Assembly: GCA_944381405.1 (NCBI GenBank)
Contig: CALWLA010000006.1
Coordinates: 30,144-94,143 of the forward strand
Source of the DNA: an uncultured Lachnospiraceae bacterium
GTDB lineage: Bacteria; Bacillota; Clostridia; Lachnospirales; Lachnospiraceae
Reading direction: 5' to 3'
Length of the DNA: 64,000 nucleotides
Under the pieces are notes generated by a model. The model saw only the letters and a list, made by a program, of their open reading frames with translations. It did not search any database and was not told where the DNA came from. Shown here piece by piece: positions 35,997 through 44,968 of this stretch. The stretch's first letter is position 1, and every line of letters starts with the position of its first letter. The position numbers and the translations under genes were made by a program.

Positions 35997-38174
35997 TCAG
36001 GCCTCCGCAAAGATATCCCGCACTGCCTCAAAGATCTTCCGGAATACATTGAGGATCCTGGTCACAAGCCCCTCCTTTGGAGCCTGCCCTTCCGCATCCA
36101 GCGTCTCCGGCTCCTCCTCCTCGCTCTGGATCTCCTCCGTCCGGAGGATGATCTGCAGGGAATCCGGCGTTTTGTTTTCCGAAGAAGTCAGGCTTTCCTT
36201 TTCCGCCTTCGGATCGATCTCCAAAAGGCGGGTCTCCTCCTCCACCCGGTCTGTTTCTTCATCCAGCGCCGCCTTTGCCAGGCTGCCTGCGGACTGCACC
36301 TCTTCCAGGGCGTCGAACAGCCCCAGGGACCGGTCGATCATGGAAAGGGAGCTGCGGATCCCTGCCGAAAGGGCCTGGTCCGCATCCTCCGCCGAGGCCT
36401 TCAGGGCCTCCTGGGCAAGGCTCAGGGCGCTGGCGGTCCTGCCCAAAGCGTCTCCTGTCTGACCGGCCAGGGCCTCTGTCTGGGCCAGGGCTCCCTCCAT
36501 ATCCGGATAAAAGGCATCCACCGTCTGCTGCAGGGATTCCAGGGAAAAGATGATCCGCCTGAGATCGTCCACCGTGTACTTGGCCCCCTGGGCTGTCTTG
36601 CCGCCGCCGGACAGGGCCCGTCTGGTATCGGACAGCAGGGCGTCGGAGGCAGAGGCGATCTGCCGGGCTGTCTTGCCCGTTTCCCGGAGCTTCCCGATCT
36701 CTGTCCCGATCTGGCCGGAAAGCCGCTGGGACTCTGCGAGCCGGTCTTCCAGTTCCTCCAGAATGGAGGGGTCAAAGGCCTCCGATGGAGTGGCGGAAAG
36801 GGCCTCCTCCATGTCATAGCCCAGGTCCGAAAGCTCCAAAAGGGCGCCGGAAAGTCCCAGCTCTTCCCAGAGGCTTCCGTCTCCCAGGCCGGAAAAAAGC
36901 TCCTCCAGCCTTTTGGCAAGCCGGTCCACCGCCTCCCGGTAATCTGCAGTCTGATCCTGCAGGCGGTCCAACAGCGTGGAGATTCGGGAAAGGTCCGAGC
37001 CTCCGGCATACAGGCCGTTTTCCATCCGGTCCAGGCCCCGGTGCAGCTCATACAGGGAGGAACGCATGGCGGAGAGCGCCTCCGTCACCTGCTGCATGTC
37101 CTGATGCAGCTGGGAAAGCTCCGCCTTTGCAGTGCTCAGATAGGGCACCAGCTTCTGCACCTCCGCTCCCAGGTCCGAAAGCTCCCAAAGAGCCTGATCT
37201 CCCGTGGAAAAAATGGCGTCTCTCCGGGACGATACCGTTTCCCTAGCCCGCTCCGCCGCCCCGAGGCTCTCCGTAAGCCCCTGCATTTCCTCCCGGAAGG
37301 AACTGATGACGGAAAGGGTGGAATCCAGCCCTTCATACATGGCGTCGCCGGCCTCCTTCCAGGTGTCCCTAAGCTCCCGGATATCCGAAATATTTTCAAA
37401 GCTGTCCATGGAGGCAGGCATCATCATGGCCGTCACCCCCATGGATTCGTACTTGTCGGTTCCCAGCCTTGCAGTAAATTCCTTTTCCTCTCCGGGAAGG
37501 GCGCTGAACACGATTCCGCTCATATTGCCGATACTCTGGGTCTGGGCCCCCGGCGCGTCTATGGAATATACCTTGCTGTCCACAGGAATCATCACCGCCA
37601 GCAGCATGTTGTTTTTCAGATAGTCGCTGCAGTCTTCCCGGGGAATGGCTTTTACGTCGATCTCCACCAGGCCTGCGGCTCCTGCAAGGGCCTCCGCCTC
37701 CACGGGAACGCCGTTGAGCTTGTAGCTTACCTCCAGCGACCAGGGCAGCCCGATGGCCTCCGGATCCATTTGTCCCTGGAAAAAGAACTTTTTTCCTGTG
37801 CCGGAAAGGGGGAAGGAGACCCCCGTATCCGTCAGCTCCAGGGGCGTTTCATCGGACATGTTCAGCACCTTCTCGTAGCTGCCGTGATCCGTATACTCCA
37901 TGCTCTTGGAGCTGCTGACGCCCTTTACGATATTGGCCTCCTGGAGGTTTCCGTAGTAGTCCAGGTTCACATAAAGGGTCTCATCGACCTGCACCAGGCC
38001 CTCCGGAGGTGCCGCATCTTCTGCCTGCGCCCGGGCCGATTCCTGTGCCGCCTCCTCTGCCGGTCCTCCCGCTGCATCCTCCGCCAGAGCCTGTCCCGGC
38101 AGGAGGCCTGTCAGCAGCAGGGCTGCGATCAGCCAGCCGGAAAGCTTCCTGCAAAACTGTTTTTTCCATTTCAT
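35997..38174 (-). CDS. Secreted coiled-coil protein paired with an MMPL transporter
   Basis: 725 residues. Signal peptide (LSGWLIAALLLTGLLPGQAL), an N-terminal beta-rich domain to about residue 260, then about 400 residues of helical heptad-type sequence rich in Leu, Ala, Ser and Glu, with no C-terminal membrane segment. No catalytic motif is visible. It is encoded 4 bp after the MMPL gene, and the pair is divergent from a TetR gene. The layout recalls YhgE/Pip-type coiled-coil proteins that work with exporters, but I recognise no named family. Confidence 0.75.
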   Translation of the reverse strand: MKWKKQFCRKLSGWLIAALLLTGLLPGQALAEDAAGGPAEEAAQESARAQAEDAAPPEGLVQVDETLYVNLDYYGNLQEANIVKGVSSSKSMEYTDHGSYEKVLNMSDETPLELTDTGVSFPLSGTGKKFFFQGQMDPEAIGLPWSLEVSYKLNGVPVEAEALAGAAGLVEIDVKAIPREDCSDYLKNNMLLAVMIPVDSKVYSIDAPGAQTQSIGNMSGIVFSALPGEEKEFTARLGTDKYESMGVTAMMMPASMDSFENISDIRELRDTWKEAGDAMYEGLDSTLSVISSFREEMQGLTESLGAAERARETVSSRRDAIFSTGDQALWELSDLGAEVQKLVPYLSTAKAELSQLHQDMQQVTEALSAMRSSLYELHRGLDRMENGLYAGGSDLSRISTLLDRLQDQTADYREAVDRLAKRLEELFSGLGDGSLWEELGLSGALLELSDLGYDMEEALSATPSEAFDPSILEELEDRLAESQRLSGQIGTEIGKLRETGKTARQIASASDALLSDTRRALSGGGKTAQGAKYTVDDLRRIIFSLESLQQTVDAFYPDMEGALAQTEALAGQTGDALGRTASALSLAQEALKASAEDADQALSAGIRSSLSMIDRSLGLFDALEEVQSAGSLAKAALDEETDRVEEETRLLEIDPKAEKESLTSSENKTPDSLQIILRTEEIQSEEEEPETLDAEGQAPKEGLVTRILNVFRKIFEAVRDIFAEA

Positions 38175-38178
38175 TGTT

Positions 38179-40272
38179 TTATGCCTCCTGCGCGTTTTTA
38201 TGTTTTTTCTTGTTGATCAGGGGATCTGCCAGCACCAGAAGGGCCGGCAGCAGGCCCAGCACCAAAAGCACCGACATCCATGCCCCTCTTCCGATCAGGT
38301 GTCCCAGCTCGCCGATGGCGGAGATGCTGGAAACGAAATACAGGATATAGCCGCAGACCGTCAGGATGGAGCCGGAGGTAAAGATGGCCGGAATGCTCCG
38401 CTTCAGGGTCCAAATGGCCGCCTCCTCCTTTTCCAGCCCCTGCTTTCTCCGGGCCTCCAGATAATTGGAGGCCGTCAGGATGGAATAGTCCACCGTGGCT
38501 CCCAGCTGGATGCAGCTGACGATGATGTATCCGATATAGTTCACCTCTTCCCCTTTAAAATAAGGAATGGACATGTTCAGGAAGATCGCTAGTTCGATGG
38601 GGATCATCACCGCCATGGGGACCGCCAGGGAGCGGAAGCTCCACAGCACCACCAGGAACACCCCTATGGTGGACAGCAGGTTGACCCGGCTGTAGTCCCT
38701 GGTGATGGTGGTCTCGATGTCCTGGGTGGAGGGCGTGCCGCCCACCAGATAGGAATCCTCCGGATAATAGCGTTTTATGATCTCCTGTATCTCATCGGAG
38801 GCCGCAAAGGCCGCCGGGCTTTCCTCCCGGGTGCGGGTGTACATCAATATCCGGCAGTAATCCTCTGTGTGCAGAAGCCCCGTCAGGCTCTCCGGAAGAA
38901 ACTCCTCCGGGATTCCCTCCGGCAGGGTGTCTGCCAGGGACAGGACGGTCTTCATATAGGGGAGCTGCTCCAGTTCCTCCGCCAGCTCCTTTTCCCGGAT
39001 ATTGGAGGTGTTCGGCACAATGGCCATCATCATATTGGAACGGCCGAATTTTTCCGTGATCTTCTGATCGTCCGCATATACCTGGGTACCCTCTCCCGCC
39101 CCTACGGAGGCGTTTCCAAAAAGGAAGCTGTTCATGGACTGGGCGGTGTAAAGAGGCAGGGCGGACAGCAGCGCCGCCACAAGGACCGCCTTCCGCATCC
39201 GGTAGATCCCCCGGGCGCTTTTTTCAAAGGAGGGCAGAAAGGACCGGTGCTCCGTCCGCTCCAGAAGGGGTGCCATCCGAAGGATCATGGCAGGCATGAA
39301 GAACAGCACCGAAACCAGGGAAAATACGATGCCCTTTGTGAGGGACAGCCCCAGGTCAAAGCCGATGCGGAACTGCATGAAGGTCAGCACCAGAAAGCCC
39401 ACGATGGTGGTAAGGGAGGACGCCAGGATGGAATTGAGGGCCTCGTTGACAGCCGCCGCCAGGGCCTGTTCCATGGGCATGCCCTGCTCCTTGTAACGGG
39501 TATAGGCATGCAGCAGAAAGATGGAATAGTCCATGGACACCGCCAGCTGCAGCACCGCCACCACATTGTCCGTCAGAAAGGAAATGGTCCCCAGAAACAC
39601 GTTGCTGCCCTTGTTCAGCACGATGGCCACTCCCATGATCAGAAGGAACAGGAAGGGCTCCGCCCAGGAGGTGGTGGTGAGGGTCAGAATCAGATAGATC
39701 ATCACCACCGCAATGGCCATGATCATGTTCAGCTCCCTTGCCACGTTTTCCGCCAGGGACTTGTTCTGCACCGCCATGCCCACCATATAGCCCTTGTCTC
39801 CCAGGATATCCCTGATCTGGTCGATGGCGGCGGAGGTCTTCGGATCGGAATCCCCCTTTTCAAAGGTGATATTCATCACCGCAGCCCCGTCCTTGTAGTA
39901 ATCCTGGATGGCATCGTAATCGATGAAGGCAGAGGAGGTGAAAATATCCGTGGTGGTATCGCACCAAAGCACCATATCCACTCCATCCACGGCGGCGATC
40001 TGGTCCTTGTACTGCTTTGCTTCATAGAGACTGACGCCGTCGATCATGATCCTGGCGGTGCCCGGGTACCCGAACTCCTGCTCCATCAGATCGAGCCCCT
40101 GTTTGGAGGCGGCGGAGGCCGGCAGATATTCCGTCAGATCGTAGTTCACCCGCACAAAGGGCATGAGGAACAGGCTGATCAGGGTCATCGCCGCAAAACA
40201 GAGCTCGATGGCCCTTGCGTGGCGTATGATAAATTCCGGCAGAGAAAATCCGCCGGCAGATTTCTTTGACAT
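38179..40272 (-). CDS. MMPL/RND-family transporter
   Basis: 697 residues with about 12 membrane segments in two repeats, each preceded by a large extracytoplasmic domain; VNYDLTEYLPASA is the usual start of the first domain. MMPL proteins export lipids, siderophores or drugs using the proton gradient. GGAAGG lies eight bases before the ATG. Likely co-transcribed with the secreted coiled-coil protein and controlled by the divergent TetR regulator. Confidence 0.9.
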   Translation of the reverse strand: MSKKSAGGFSLPEFIIRHARAIELCFAAMTLISLFLMPFVRVNYDLTEYLPASAASKQGLDLMEQEFGYPGTARIMIDGVSLYEAKQYKDQIAAVDGVDMVLWCDTTTDIFTSSAFIDYDAIQDYYKDGAAVMNITFEKGDSDPKTSAAIDQIRDILGDKGYMVGMAVQNKSLAENVARELNMIMAIAVVMIYLILTLTTTSWAEPFLFLLIMGVAIVLNKGSNVFLGTISFLTDNVVAVLQLAVSMDYSIFLLHAYTRYKEQGMPMEQALAAAVNEALNSILASSLTTIVGFLVLTFMQFRIGFDLGLSLTKGIVFSLVSVLFFMPAMILRMAPLLERTEHRSFLPSFEKSARGIYRMRKAVLVAALLSALPLYTAQSMNSFLFGNASVGAGEGTQVYADDQKITEKFGRSNMMMAIVPNTSNIREKELAEELEQLPYMKTVLSLADTLPEGIPEEFLPESLTGLLHTEDYCRILMYTRTREESPAAFAASDEIQEIIKRYYPEDSYLVGGTPSTQDIETTITRDYSRVNLLSTIGVFLVVLWSFRSLAVPMAVMIPIELAIFLNMSIPYFKGEEVNYIGYIIVSCIQLGATVDYSILTASNYLEARRKQGLEKEEAAIWTLKRSIPAIFTSGSILTVCGYILYFVSSISAIGELGHLIGRGAWMSVLLVLGLLPALLVLADPLINKKKHKNAQEA

Positions 40273-40296
40273 AGGTAAATGATCCTTCCAATTTTA

Positions 40297-40356
40297 TTGA
40301 CAAGTGTTGATTTATATGCTACTGTGCATTATAGGAATGGATGCTGATAATTTCAA
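40297..40356. promoter_or_regulatory. Face-to-face promoters of MMPL and tetR genes
   Basis: Minus strand, for MMPL: TTGAAA (40351-40356), 17 bases, TATAAT (40328-40333). Plus strand, for tetR: TTGACA (40297-40302), 17 bases, TACTGT (40320-40325). The imperfect dyad TTGACAAGTGTTGA covers the plus -35 box and could be the TetR operator. Confidence 0.5.
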
Positions 40357-40445
40357 TAGGCAATCCGATTCAGGACTGCCTGCTAATGAACAGATGCAGA
40401 TGGATTGTTCAGTATCCCGGAAAATTCGCCACAGGAGGAAGCGCT

Positions 40446-41051
40446 ATGAAGGAAACGAAAAAGCTGCCGGACCGGCGGGTGAGAAAAACAAAAGCCCTGC
40501 TGAGGCATTGCCTCGCAGAGCTGATGAAAACAAAAAAGATCAATGAGATCACCGTAAAGGAGCTGACGGACATGTCCGATCTGAACCGGGGGACCTTCTA
40601 TCTCCATTACCGGGATGTGTACGATCTCCTGGAGCAGACGGAAAAAGAGCTGATGGAGGATTTTAACCGAGCCCTGGAAAAATTCGAGCCTGCAAATCCC
40701 CTGCCCCATACTGCCCCCTTCTTTACCGAGGTCTATTCCATCGTAAAGGAAAATCAGGACATCGTGGCCATCCTGCTGGGGGAAAACGGCGACCTGCAGT
40801 TTCAGAACCGCCTGCGGGAGGTGGTAAAGGGCAAATGCCTGAAGGACCTGATGGAGCATTACCGGAATCTGGATCCCGGCAACTACACCGTGCTCTTTTA
40901 CTTTATCCTTTCCGGCTGCATCGGCATCGTCCAGTACTGGCTGAAGGGCGGCTGCCGGGAGACCCCGGAGGAGCTGGCGGCCATTACCGAGGAGATCATC
41001 GCCGGAGGGCTCAGCATGCTTAACCCAGAAGCTCCTGGGAATCCAGAATGA
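40446..41051 (+). CDS. TetR/AcrR-family regulator
   Basis: 201 residues from the ATG at 40446, preceded by AGGAGG. N-terminal HTH ([20 protein letters not shown], then [11 protein letters not shown]) and a helical C-terminal domain of the TetR_C type seen in Firmicute regulators. Its divergence from the MMPL gene suggests it represses that exporter. The last 32 bases overlap the end of dtd on the other strand. Confidence 0.88.
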   Translation: MKETKKLPDRRVRKTKALLRHCLAELMKTKKINEITVKELTDMSDLNRGTFYLHYRDVYDLLEQTEKELMEDFNRALEKFEPANPLPHTAPFFTEVYSIVKENQDIVAILLGENGDLQFQNRLREVVKGKCLKDLMEHYRNLDPGNYTVLFYFILSGCIGIVQYWLKGGCRETPEELAAITEEIIAGGLSMLNPEAPGNPE

Positions 41052-41472
41052 TGGTAAAGGGGCCGTCGTTCAGAAGCTCCACCTTCATATCGGCTCCGAA
41101 ACGGCCTCTCTGTACCTCCGGTACATATTTCTTTGCTTCCTGGATGATGTATTCGTACATGGGTTCCGCCATATCCGGCTTGCCTGCCAGGGTAAATCCC
41201 GGGCGGTTCCCGTGACGGGTATCTGCGTACAGGGTAAACTGGGAGATCAGCAGAAGACTGCCGCCCACCTCCGACAGGGCCAGGTTCGTCTTCCCGTTCT
41301 CATCCTCAAAGATGCGCATGGCGCACAGCTTTTTCACCATCTTGTCTGCGATCTCCCTGGTGTCCGTCTCGGCGATGCCGCAGAGCACCATGAAGCCTTT
41401 GCCGATCTTTCCAAGCACCTCGCCCTCCACCGTAACGGAGGCATGGCTTACCCTCTGAATAACAAATCTCAT
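41020..41472 (-). CDS. dtd: D-aminoacyl-tRNA deacylase
   Basis: 150 residues, the usual length. Catalytic motif SQFTLYAD and the Gly-cis-Pro loop (NDGPFTI); hydrolyses D-aminoacyl-tRNAs (and Gly-tRNA-Ala). GGAGAAAAGG precedes the ATG. It follows the cyclodeaminase gene across a tandem-repeat region, and its end overlaps tetR. Confidence 0.96.
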   Translation of the reverse strand: MRFVIQRVSHASVTVEGEVLGKIGKGFMVLCGIAETDTREIADKMVKKLCAMRIFEDENGKTNLALSEVGGSLLLISQFTLYADTRHGNRPGFTLAGKPDMAEPMYEYIIQEAKKYVPEVQRGRFGADMKVELLNDGPFTIILDSQELLG

Positions 41473-41510
41473 ATCCTTTTCTCCTATGCTATGATTCCAG
41501 GCAGCTTCCG

Positions 41511-41586
41511 CCTGGTTTTTATTTCCTGTTTTTGATTTCCTGGCTTTATTTCCTGTTTTTTGATCGCCTGGCTTTTATTTTTCCAG
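41511..41586 (-). repeat. 28-bp tandem repeats over the cyclodeaminase stop codon
   Basis: Units begin CCTGGTTTTTATTTCCTG (41511), CCTGGCTTTATTTCCTG (41539) and CCTGGCTTTTATTTTTCC (41567, partial). On the minus strand each contains a TAA in the context of the true stop codon at 41575, so the end of the gene has been duplicated into the gap before dtd. Confidence 0.75.
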
Positions 41587-42231
41587 AAGCTCCAGAAGCA
41601 CCGCCTCGTAAACTGCCTCCGAACAGGCTCTGCCCTCGGAAAGCAGGGCTTCCCCATGGCGGTATAGCTCCTCTGCCCGCTGGCGGTCCTGCATCTCTCT
41701 GGTGTTGATCACCACGTTCAGAAAGGCGCCGGACATGGAAGCCCACAGGAGCCTTGCGGCGATTCCCACGTCGCTGACCGCAAGCCTGGTGCCGATATGG
41801 GACAGCCGGTGCATGACGGACAGGGCCTCAAGGCAGGCCTCCATGGTCTCCACCGGCACCCGGCAGGCGCCCTCCAGACAGGTTTCCATGACTCTGGCTC
41901 TGGCCTCCTGCTCCTCTGCGGTGTCCCTGGGCAGCTTGTAGGCTCTGGACAGGGGCATGAACAGAGCCTCGTCCTCGTCCGCCAGCCGCAGAAAGCGTTT
42001 CCGCAGCTTCTCCAGCCTTGGAATCAGTTCCTGCAGCTCCTGCTCGTACCGGGCGTATTTCTTTTTCCCTGTGGTGAGGTTTGCCACCATCATGCCCAGG
42101 GAAGCGCCCACCGCCCCTGCCAGGGCGGAAGCGCCGCCTCCTGCCGGCGTCGGGGCCGAGGAGGCCAGGGCCTCCGTAAAGGCGCCGATGCCCTTTTCCT
42201 CCGTCCTCAGATCCTTTTTTTCTTCCATCAT
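41575..42231 (-). CDS. Cyclodeaminase/cyclohydrolase family protein
   Basis: 218 residues. All-helical FTCD_C-type domain with the glycine-rich APTPAGGGASALAGAVGASL near the N-terminus and the conserved SDVGIAARLL segment. Related to methenyl-THF cyclohydrolase (FchA) and formimino-THF cyclodeaminase, enzymes of folate one-carbon metabolism. Its ATG overlaps the polymerase stop (ATGA), so it is translated with the mutagenesis genes, an unexpected partner. No other folate gene is adjacent. Confidence 0.88.
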   Translation of the reverse strand: MMEEKKDLRTEEKGIGAFTEALASSAPTPAGGGASALAGAVGASLGMMVANLTTGKKKYARYEQELQELIPRLEKLRKRFLRLADEDEALFMPLSRAYKLPRDTAEEQEARARVMETCLEGACRVPVETMEACLEALSVMHRLSHIGTRLAVSDVGIAARLLWASMSGAFLNVVINTREMQDRQRAEELYRHGEALLSEGRACSEAVYEAVLLELLEK

Positions 42232-43781
42232 GCTCTGTGCCCTCCGATCTGCCTGTTGCGGCTTTTTGCCGTGGCTCCTTCTTCAAAATTCATGCCCCTC
42301 AGGATCGCGTTTTTTCCGAATTTCCGCTTGATCTCCAGAAGGGTCTGCTGCATCTTCTTTTCCCGCTCCGCTTCCGCCGCTTCCTGTTTCCTGCAACGCT
42401 CCAGAGCCTCATAATCCGTAAACAGCTCCAGCTGCTCAAAGGCCGCCCCCTTTGGGGCCTTGGCCTCCTCCAGCACATGATTGGCCGAAAGGTTCATCCT
42501 GCGGATCAGAAGGTCCCTGCCGGCGATCCGGTCGAAAAGCTCCGCCGCAGCCTCCATGAGCCTTTTGGCGGAAGCGGTATGCTTCCCCAGATTGATCGTT
42601 CCGTGGGCCTGCTTGGGAATCTGCCTGCCGTAGCGGTCCGTCACCACCTCTCCCCGATAGCGCCTCCGGCGTACGGGATCGGAAATATTTTCCACGTCGT
42701 AGCCCAGGGTCACCACCAGCTGATCCGTCACGAGGCCGTGCTCCATAAGCTCCAGGGCGAGGCCGTCCGCCATCTCCCGCAGCACCAGCCGGGCCTTGTC
42801 CGTTTCATAGGGCTCCTGCAGCACCTGGCCGGAGCTCAGGCTGTTGGTGGCGGGGCGGTAGGCCTTGACCGCCGCCACGGTACAGGGCTCAAAGCCCCAG
42901 GCGTGGTCGATCAGAAGCTCCGCATTGATGCCGAAGAGCCTGTACAAAAGCTCCTCATTGACCAGGGAGCACCGGGCCACGTCTCCCATGGTGAACATGC
43001 CATGTTCCTCCAGCCGCCGGGCATAGCCCCTGCCCACCCGCCAGAAATCCGTCAGGGGCTGATGGCTCCAAAGGGCCCTGCGGTAGCTCATTTCATCCAG
43101 CTCCGCGATCCGCACTCCGTTCTGGTCCGCAGGCATGTGCTTGGCCTCAATGTCCATGGCCACCTTACAGAGATAGAGATTGGTGCCGATGCCCGCGGTG
43201 GCGGTGATGCCGGTGTTCTCCAGCACATCCAGTATGATCTTCATGGCCAGCTCCCTGGGAGAAAGCCGGTAGATGTCCAGATAGTCCGTCACATCCATGA
43301 ACACCTCGTCGATGGAATAGACGATCACGTCCTCCGGGGCCACATACTTCATATAAATATCATAGATCCTGGTGCTGTACTCCATGTAATAGGCCATCCT
43401 GGGCGGCGCAATGATAAAATCCACCCCAAGCTCCGGATGGTCCCGCAGCTCCGAAGCAAAGCAGGAGGCTCCTGTAATCCTGCGTCCCGGCGCGTCATGC
43501 TGCCTGCCGGCGTTTACCTCCCGCACCCGCTGCCGTACCTCAAAAAGGCGGCAGCGGCCGGATATGCCAAAGCTCTTCAGGGAGGGGGTCACTGCCAGGC
43601 AGATGGTCTTGTCGGTGCGGCTCTCATCTGCCACCACCAGATTCGCGTCCAGAGGGTCCAGCCCCCGCTCCCGGCATTCCACCGAGGCGTAAAAGCTCTT
43701 TAAGTCGATGGCGATATAGCTGCGCTGTTTTTCCACCGCCCCATGCTGCTGTTCCTGCCGCTCCTTTTCTTCCTGTCTCAT
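42228..43781 (-). CDS. Y-family DNA polymerase (UmuC/DinB-like)
   Basis: 517 residues from the ATG at 43779-43781, which overlaps the ImmA stop. Catalytic aspartate in IAIDLKSFYASVE, the second acidic pair in YSIDEVFMDV, then thumb with HhH, little-finger domain and a C-terminal helical extension rich in Glu/Arg. Longer than DinB (about 350-420), closer to UmuC/UvrX. It performs error-prone translesion synthesis. No clear beta-clamp motif was identified. Third gene of the XRE-ImmA-Pol-cyclodeaminase operon. Confidence 0.92.
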   Translation of the reverse strand: MRQEEKERQEQQHGAVEKQRSYIAIDLKSFYASVECRERGLDPLDANLVVADESRTDKTICLAVTPSLKSFGISGRCRLFEVRQRVREVNAGRQHDAPGRRITGASCFASELRDHPELGVDFIIAPPRMAYYMEYSTRIYDIYMKYVAPEDVIVYSIDEVFMDVTDYLDIYRLSPRELAMKIILDVLENTGITATAGIGTNLYLCKVAMDIEAKHMPADQNGVRIAELDEMSYRRALWSHQPLTDFWRVGRGYARRLEEHGMFTMGDVARCSLVNEELLYRLFGINAELLIDHAWGFEPCTVAAVKAYRPATNSLSSGQVLQEPYETDKARLVLREMADGLALELMEHGLVTDQLVVTLGYDVENISDPVRRRRYRGEVVTDRYGRQIPKQAHGTINLGKHTASAKRLMEAAAELFDRIAGRDLLIRRMNLSANHVLEEAKAPKGAAFEQLELFTDYEALERCRKQEAAEAEREKKMQQTLLEIKRKFGKNAILRGMNFEEGATAKSRNRQIGGHRA

Positions 43782-44311
43782 GCCTTTTTTCCTGTTCCCG
43801 GTTCCCGGAGAAAATCGCTCCGCCCCTCCGGGGGACGCAGGCTGCAGCCGCATTCCGCCAGATGGGCGATCTTAAGGGCCACCAGATTGACGTCCGTATC
43901 CATGGCCGCTGCCACCTGCTGGGAATCAAGCCCCCGCCGGAAGATGCAGTCCAACAGCTCCTCCGTGTCCAGCAGGATCTCCGCCGCCACGATGTTGGCC
44001 TCGTATTCCGGTTTTGCAGTCATATCGTACAGCATAAACTCCTGCAGGCCGCCGCCCTGGGCCAGCCTGCGGTGCAGCTGGTCATGCCCCAGCTCGTGGG
44101 CGCAGACGATCCGCTGCATCCGGGGGCTCAGATCCTGATTGATGAAGATGAACCGGTTGCGCTTGATCACCCGGTACATGCCCTTGAGGGGTCCGAAGCC
44201 CTCGCAGAACAGCACCTCGATGCCCAGCTGCCGGGCGATCTGGAAGGGATCACGGGTCCCGCAGCGCTTCACCAGCCTGCTGCCGGTCTCCGAAAGATAT
44301 CCTGTCCTCAT
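43778..44311 (-). CDS. ImmA/IrrE-type metallopeptidase
   Basis: 177 residues. Zinc motif HELGHDQLH with a downstream glutamate in YEANIVAAEILL, as in ImmA of ICEBs1 and IrrE/PprI of Deinococcus. These proteases cleave an XRE-type repressor after DNA damage or a signal. It overlaps the XRE gene upstream and the polymerase gene downstream by four bases each (ATGA), matching the repressor-protease pairing. It would inactivate the adjacent XRE protein; this is inference. Confidence 0.9.
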   Translation of the reverse strand: MRTGYLSETGSRLVKRCGTRDPFQIARQLGIEVLFCEGFGPLKGMYRVIKRNRFIFINQDLSPRMQRIVCAHELGHDQLHRRLAQGGGLQEFMLYDMTAKPEYEANIVAAEILLDTEELLDCIFRRGLDSQQVAAAMDTDVNLVALKIAHLAECGCSLRPPEGRSDFLREPGTGKKA

Positions 44312-44733
44312 CCTTCCACCTGTCCCTCTTCCTTACGGCGCTTTTTCGGCGCGTATTTCCGGTTCTTTTCCTTGGCGATCCAGTAAGCGTCGTTCAGGGC
44401 CCTCATGGCTCCGTCCAGAGCCTCCTCGCTGAGGGAGCCGCCCGCAAACATGCCCGTGACCTCGCTGACCAGCTGGTCGATATCCCTGGCGGCCTCCGCT
44501 CCGCCCCGCTGCCGAGCTGCCACCACATAAGCGCCGGAGCTGCCCAGCAGATATTCCGTAGTGGTCCCCAGGGCGTCAGCGATCCGCTGGATCACCTCCA
44601 TATTGGAGGGACGCCGGTCTCCCAGCTCATAGTTCTGGATGGTGCGGGAAGTCACTCCTGCTCTCCGGGCCAGCTCTGACTGAGTCATCCCCGCCGCCGT
44701 CCGTTTTTCTCTCAGCCTGTCCTTAAAGATCAT
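44308..44733 (-). CDS. XRE-family repressor partnered with ImmA
   Basis: 141 residues from the ATG at 44731-44733 (AGAGGTG before it). Classical HTH at about 5-60 (GMTQSELARRAGVTSRTIQN, LGTTTEYLLG); the C-terminal half is helical and basic, ending KYAPKKRRKEE. Its position before an ImmA-type protease parallels ImmR/ImmA and DdrO/IrrE. Likely binds the CACGAA-N6-TTCGTG dyads upstream, repressing both its own operon and the divergent small gene. Confidence 0.88.
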   Translation of the reverse strand: MIFKDRLREKRTAAGMTQSELARRAGVTSRTIQNYELGDRRPSNMEVIQRIADALGTTTEYLLGSSGAYVVAARQRGGAEAARDIDQLVSEVTGMFAGGSLSEEALDGAMRALNDAYWIAKEKNRKYAPKKRRKEEGQVEG

Positions 44734-44776
44734 AGGCACCTCTTTCCCTTCATGAATATGCCGCTCTGTATTCCTG

Positions 44777-44805
44777 TTGACACGAAATACCGTTCGTGCT
44801 ACAAT
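44777..44805 (+). promoter_or_regulatory. Plus-strand promoter containing operator 1
   Basis: TTGACA (44777-44782), 17 bases, TACAAT (44800-44805), near consensus. A perfect dyad CACGAAATACCGTTCGTG (44781-44798, six-base arms) fills the spacer. It drives the small gene at 44969. Confidence 0.8.
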
Positions 44806-44816
44806 GTTCCGCAAAA

Positions 44817-44868
44817 GATGAAATCCTGTTCGTGCCGCTATTGTATCACAGGAAGCCCCTCCGGTCAA
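44817..44868 (-). promoter_or_regulatory. Minus-strand promoter with operator 2
   Basis: On the minus strand TTGACC (44863-44868), 17 bases, TACAAT (44840-44845). Directly downstream, at the start point, lies GATGAAATCCTGTTCGTG (44817-44834), matching operator 1 at 13 of 18 positions, 36 bp away centre to centre. It drives the XRE-ImmA-polymerase operon. Confidence 0.75.
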
Positions 44869-44968
44869 CCGGAAAGTCCCGGGCGGCTGACCCGAAGGCT
44901 TTCGGCCTGCCGCCGCAGCCCCCTGCGGACAGAGGCTTTCCAGAAACTCAGAACACAAGGAGGCGTTT

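Noticed and set aside
42228..44733. ICEBs1-like element or prophage remnant (because of the ImmR/ImmA-type pair)
   Set aside because: No integrase, excisionase, conjugation or structural phage genes, and no attachment-site duplication next to it; composition matches the chromosome.
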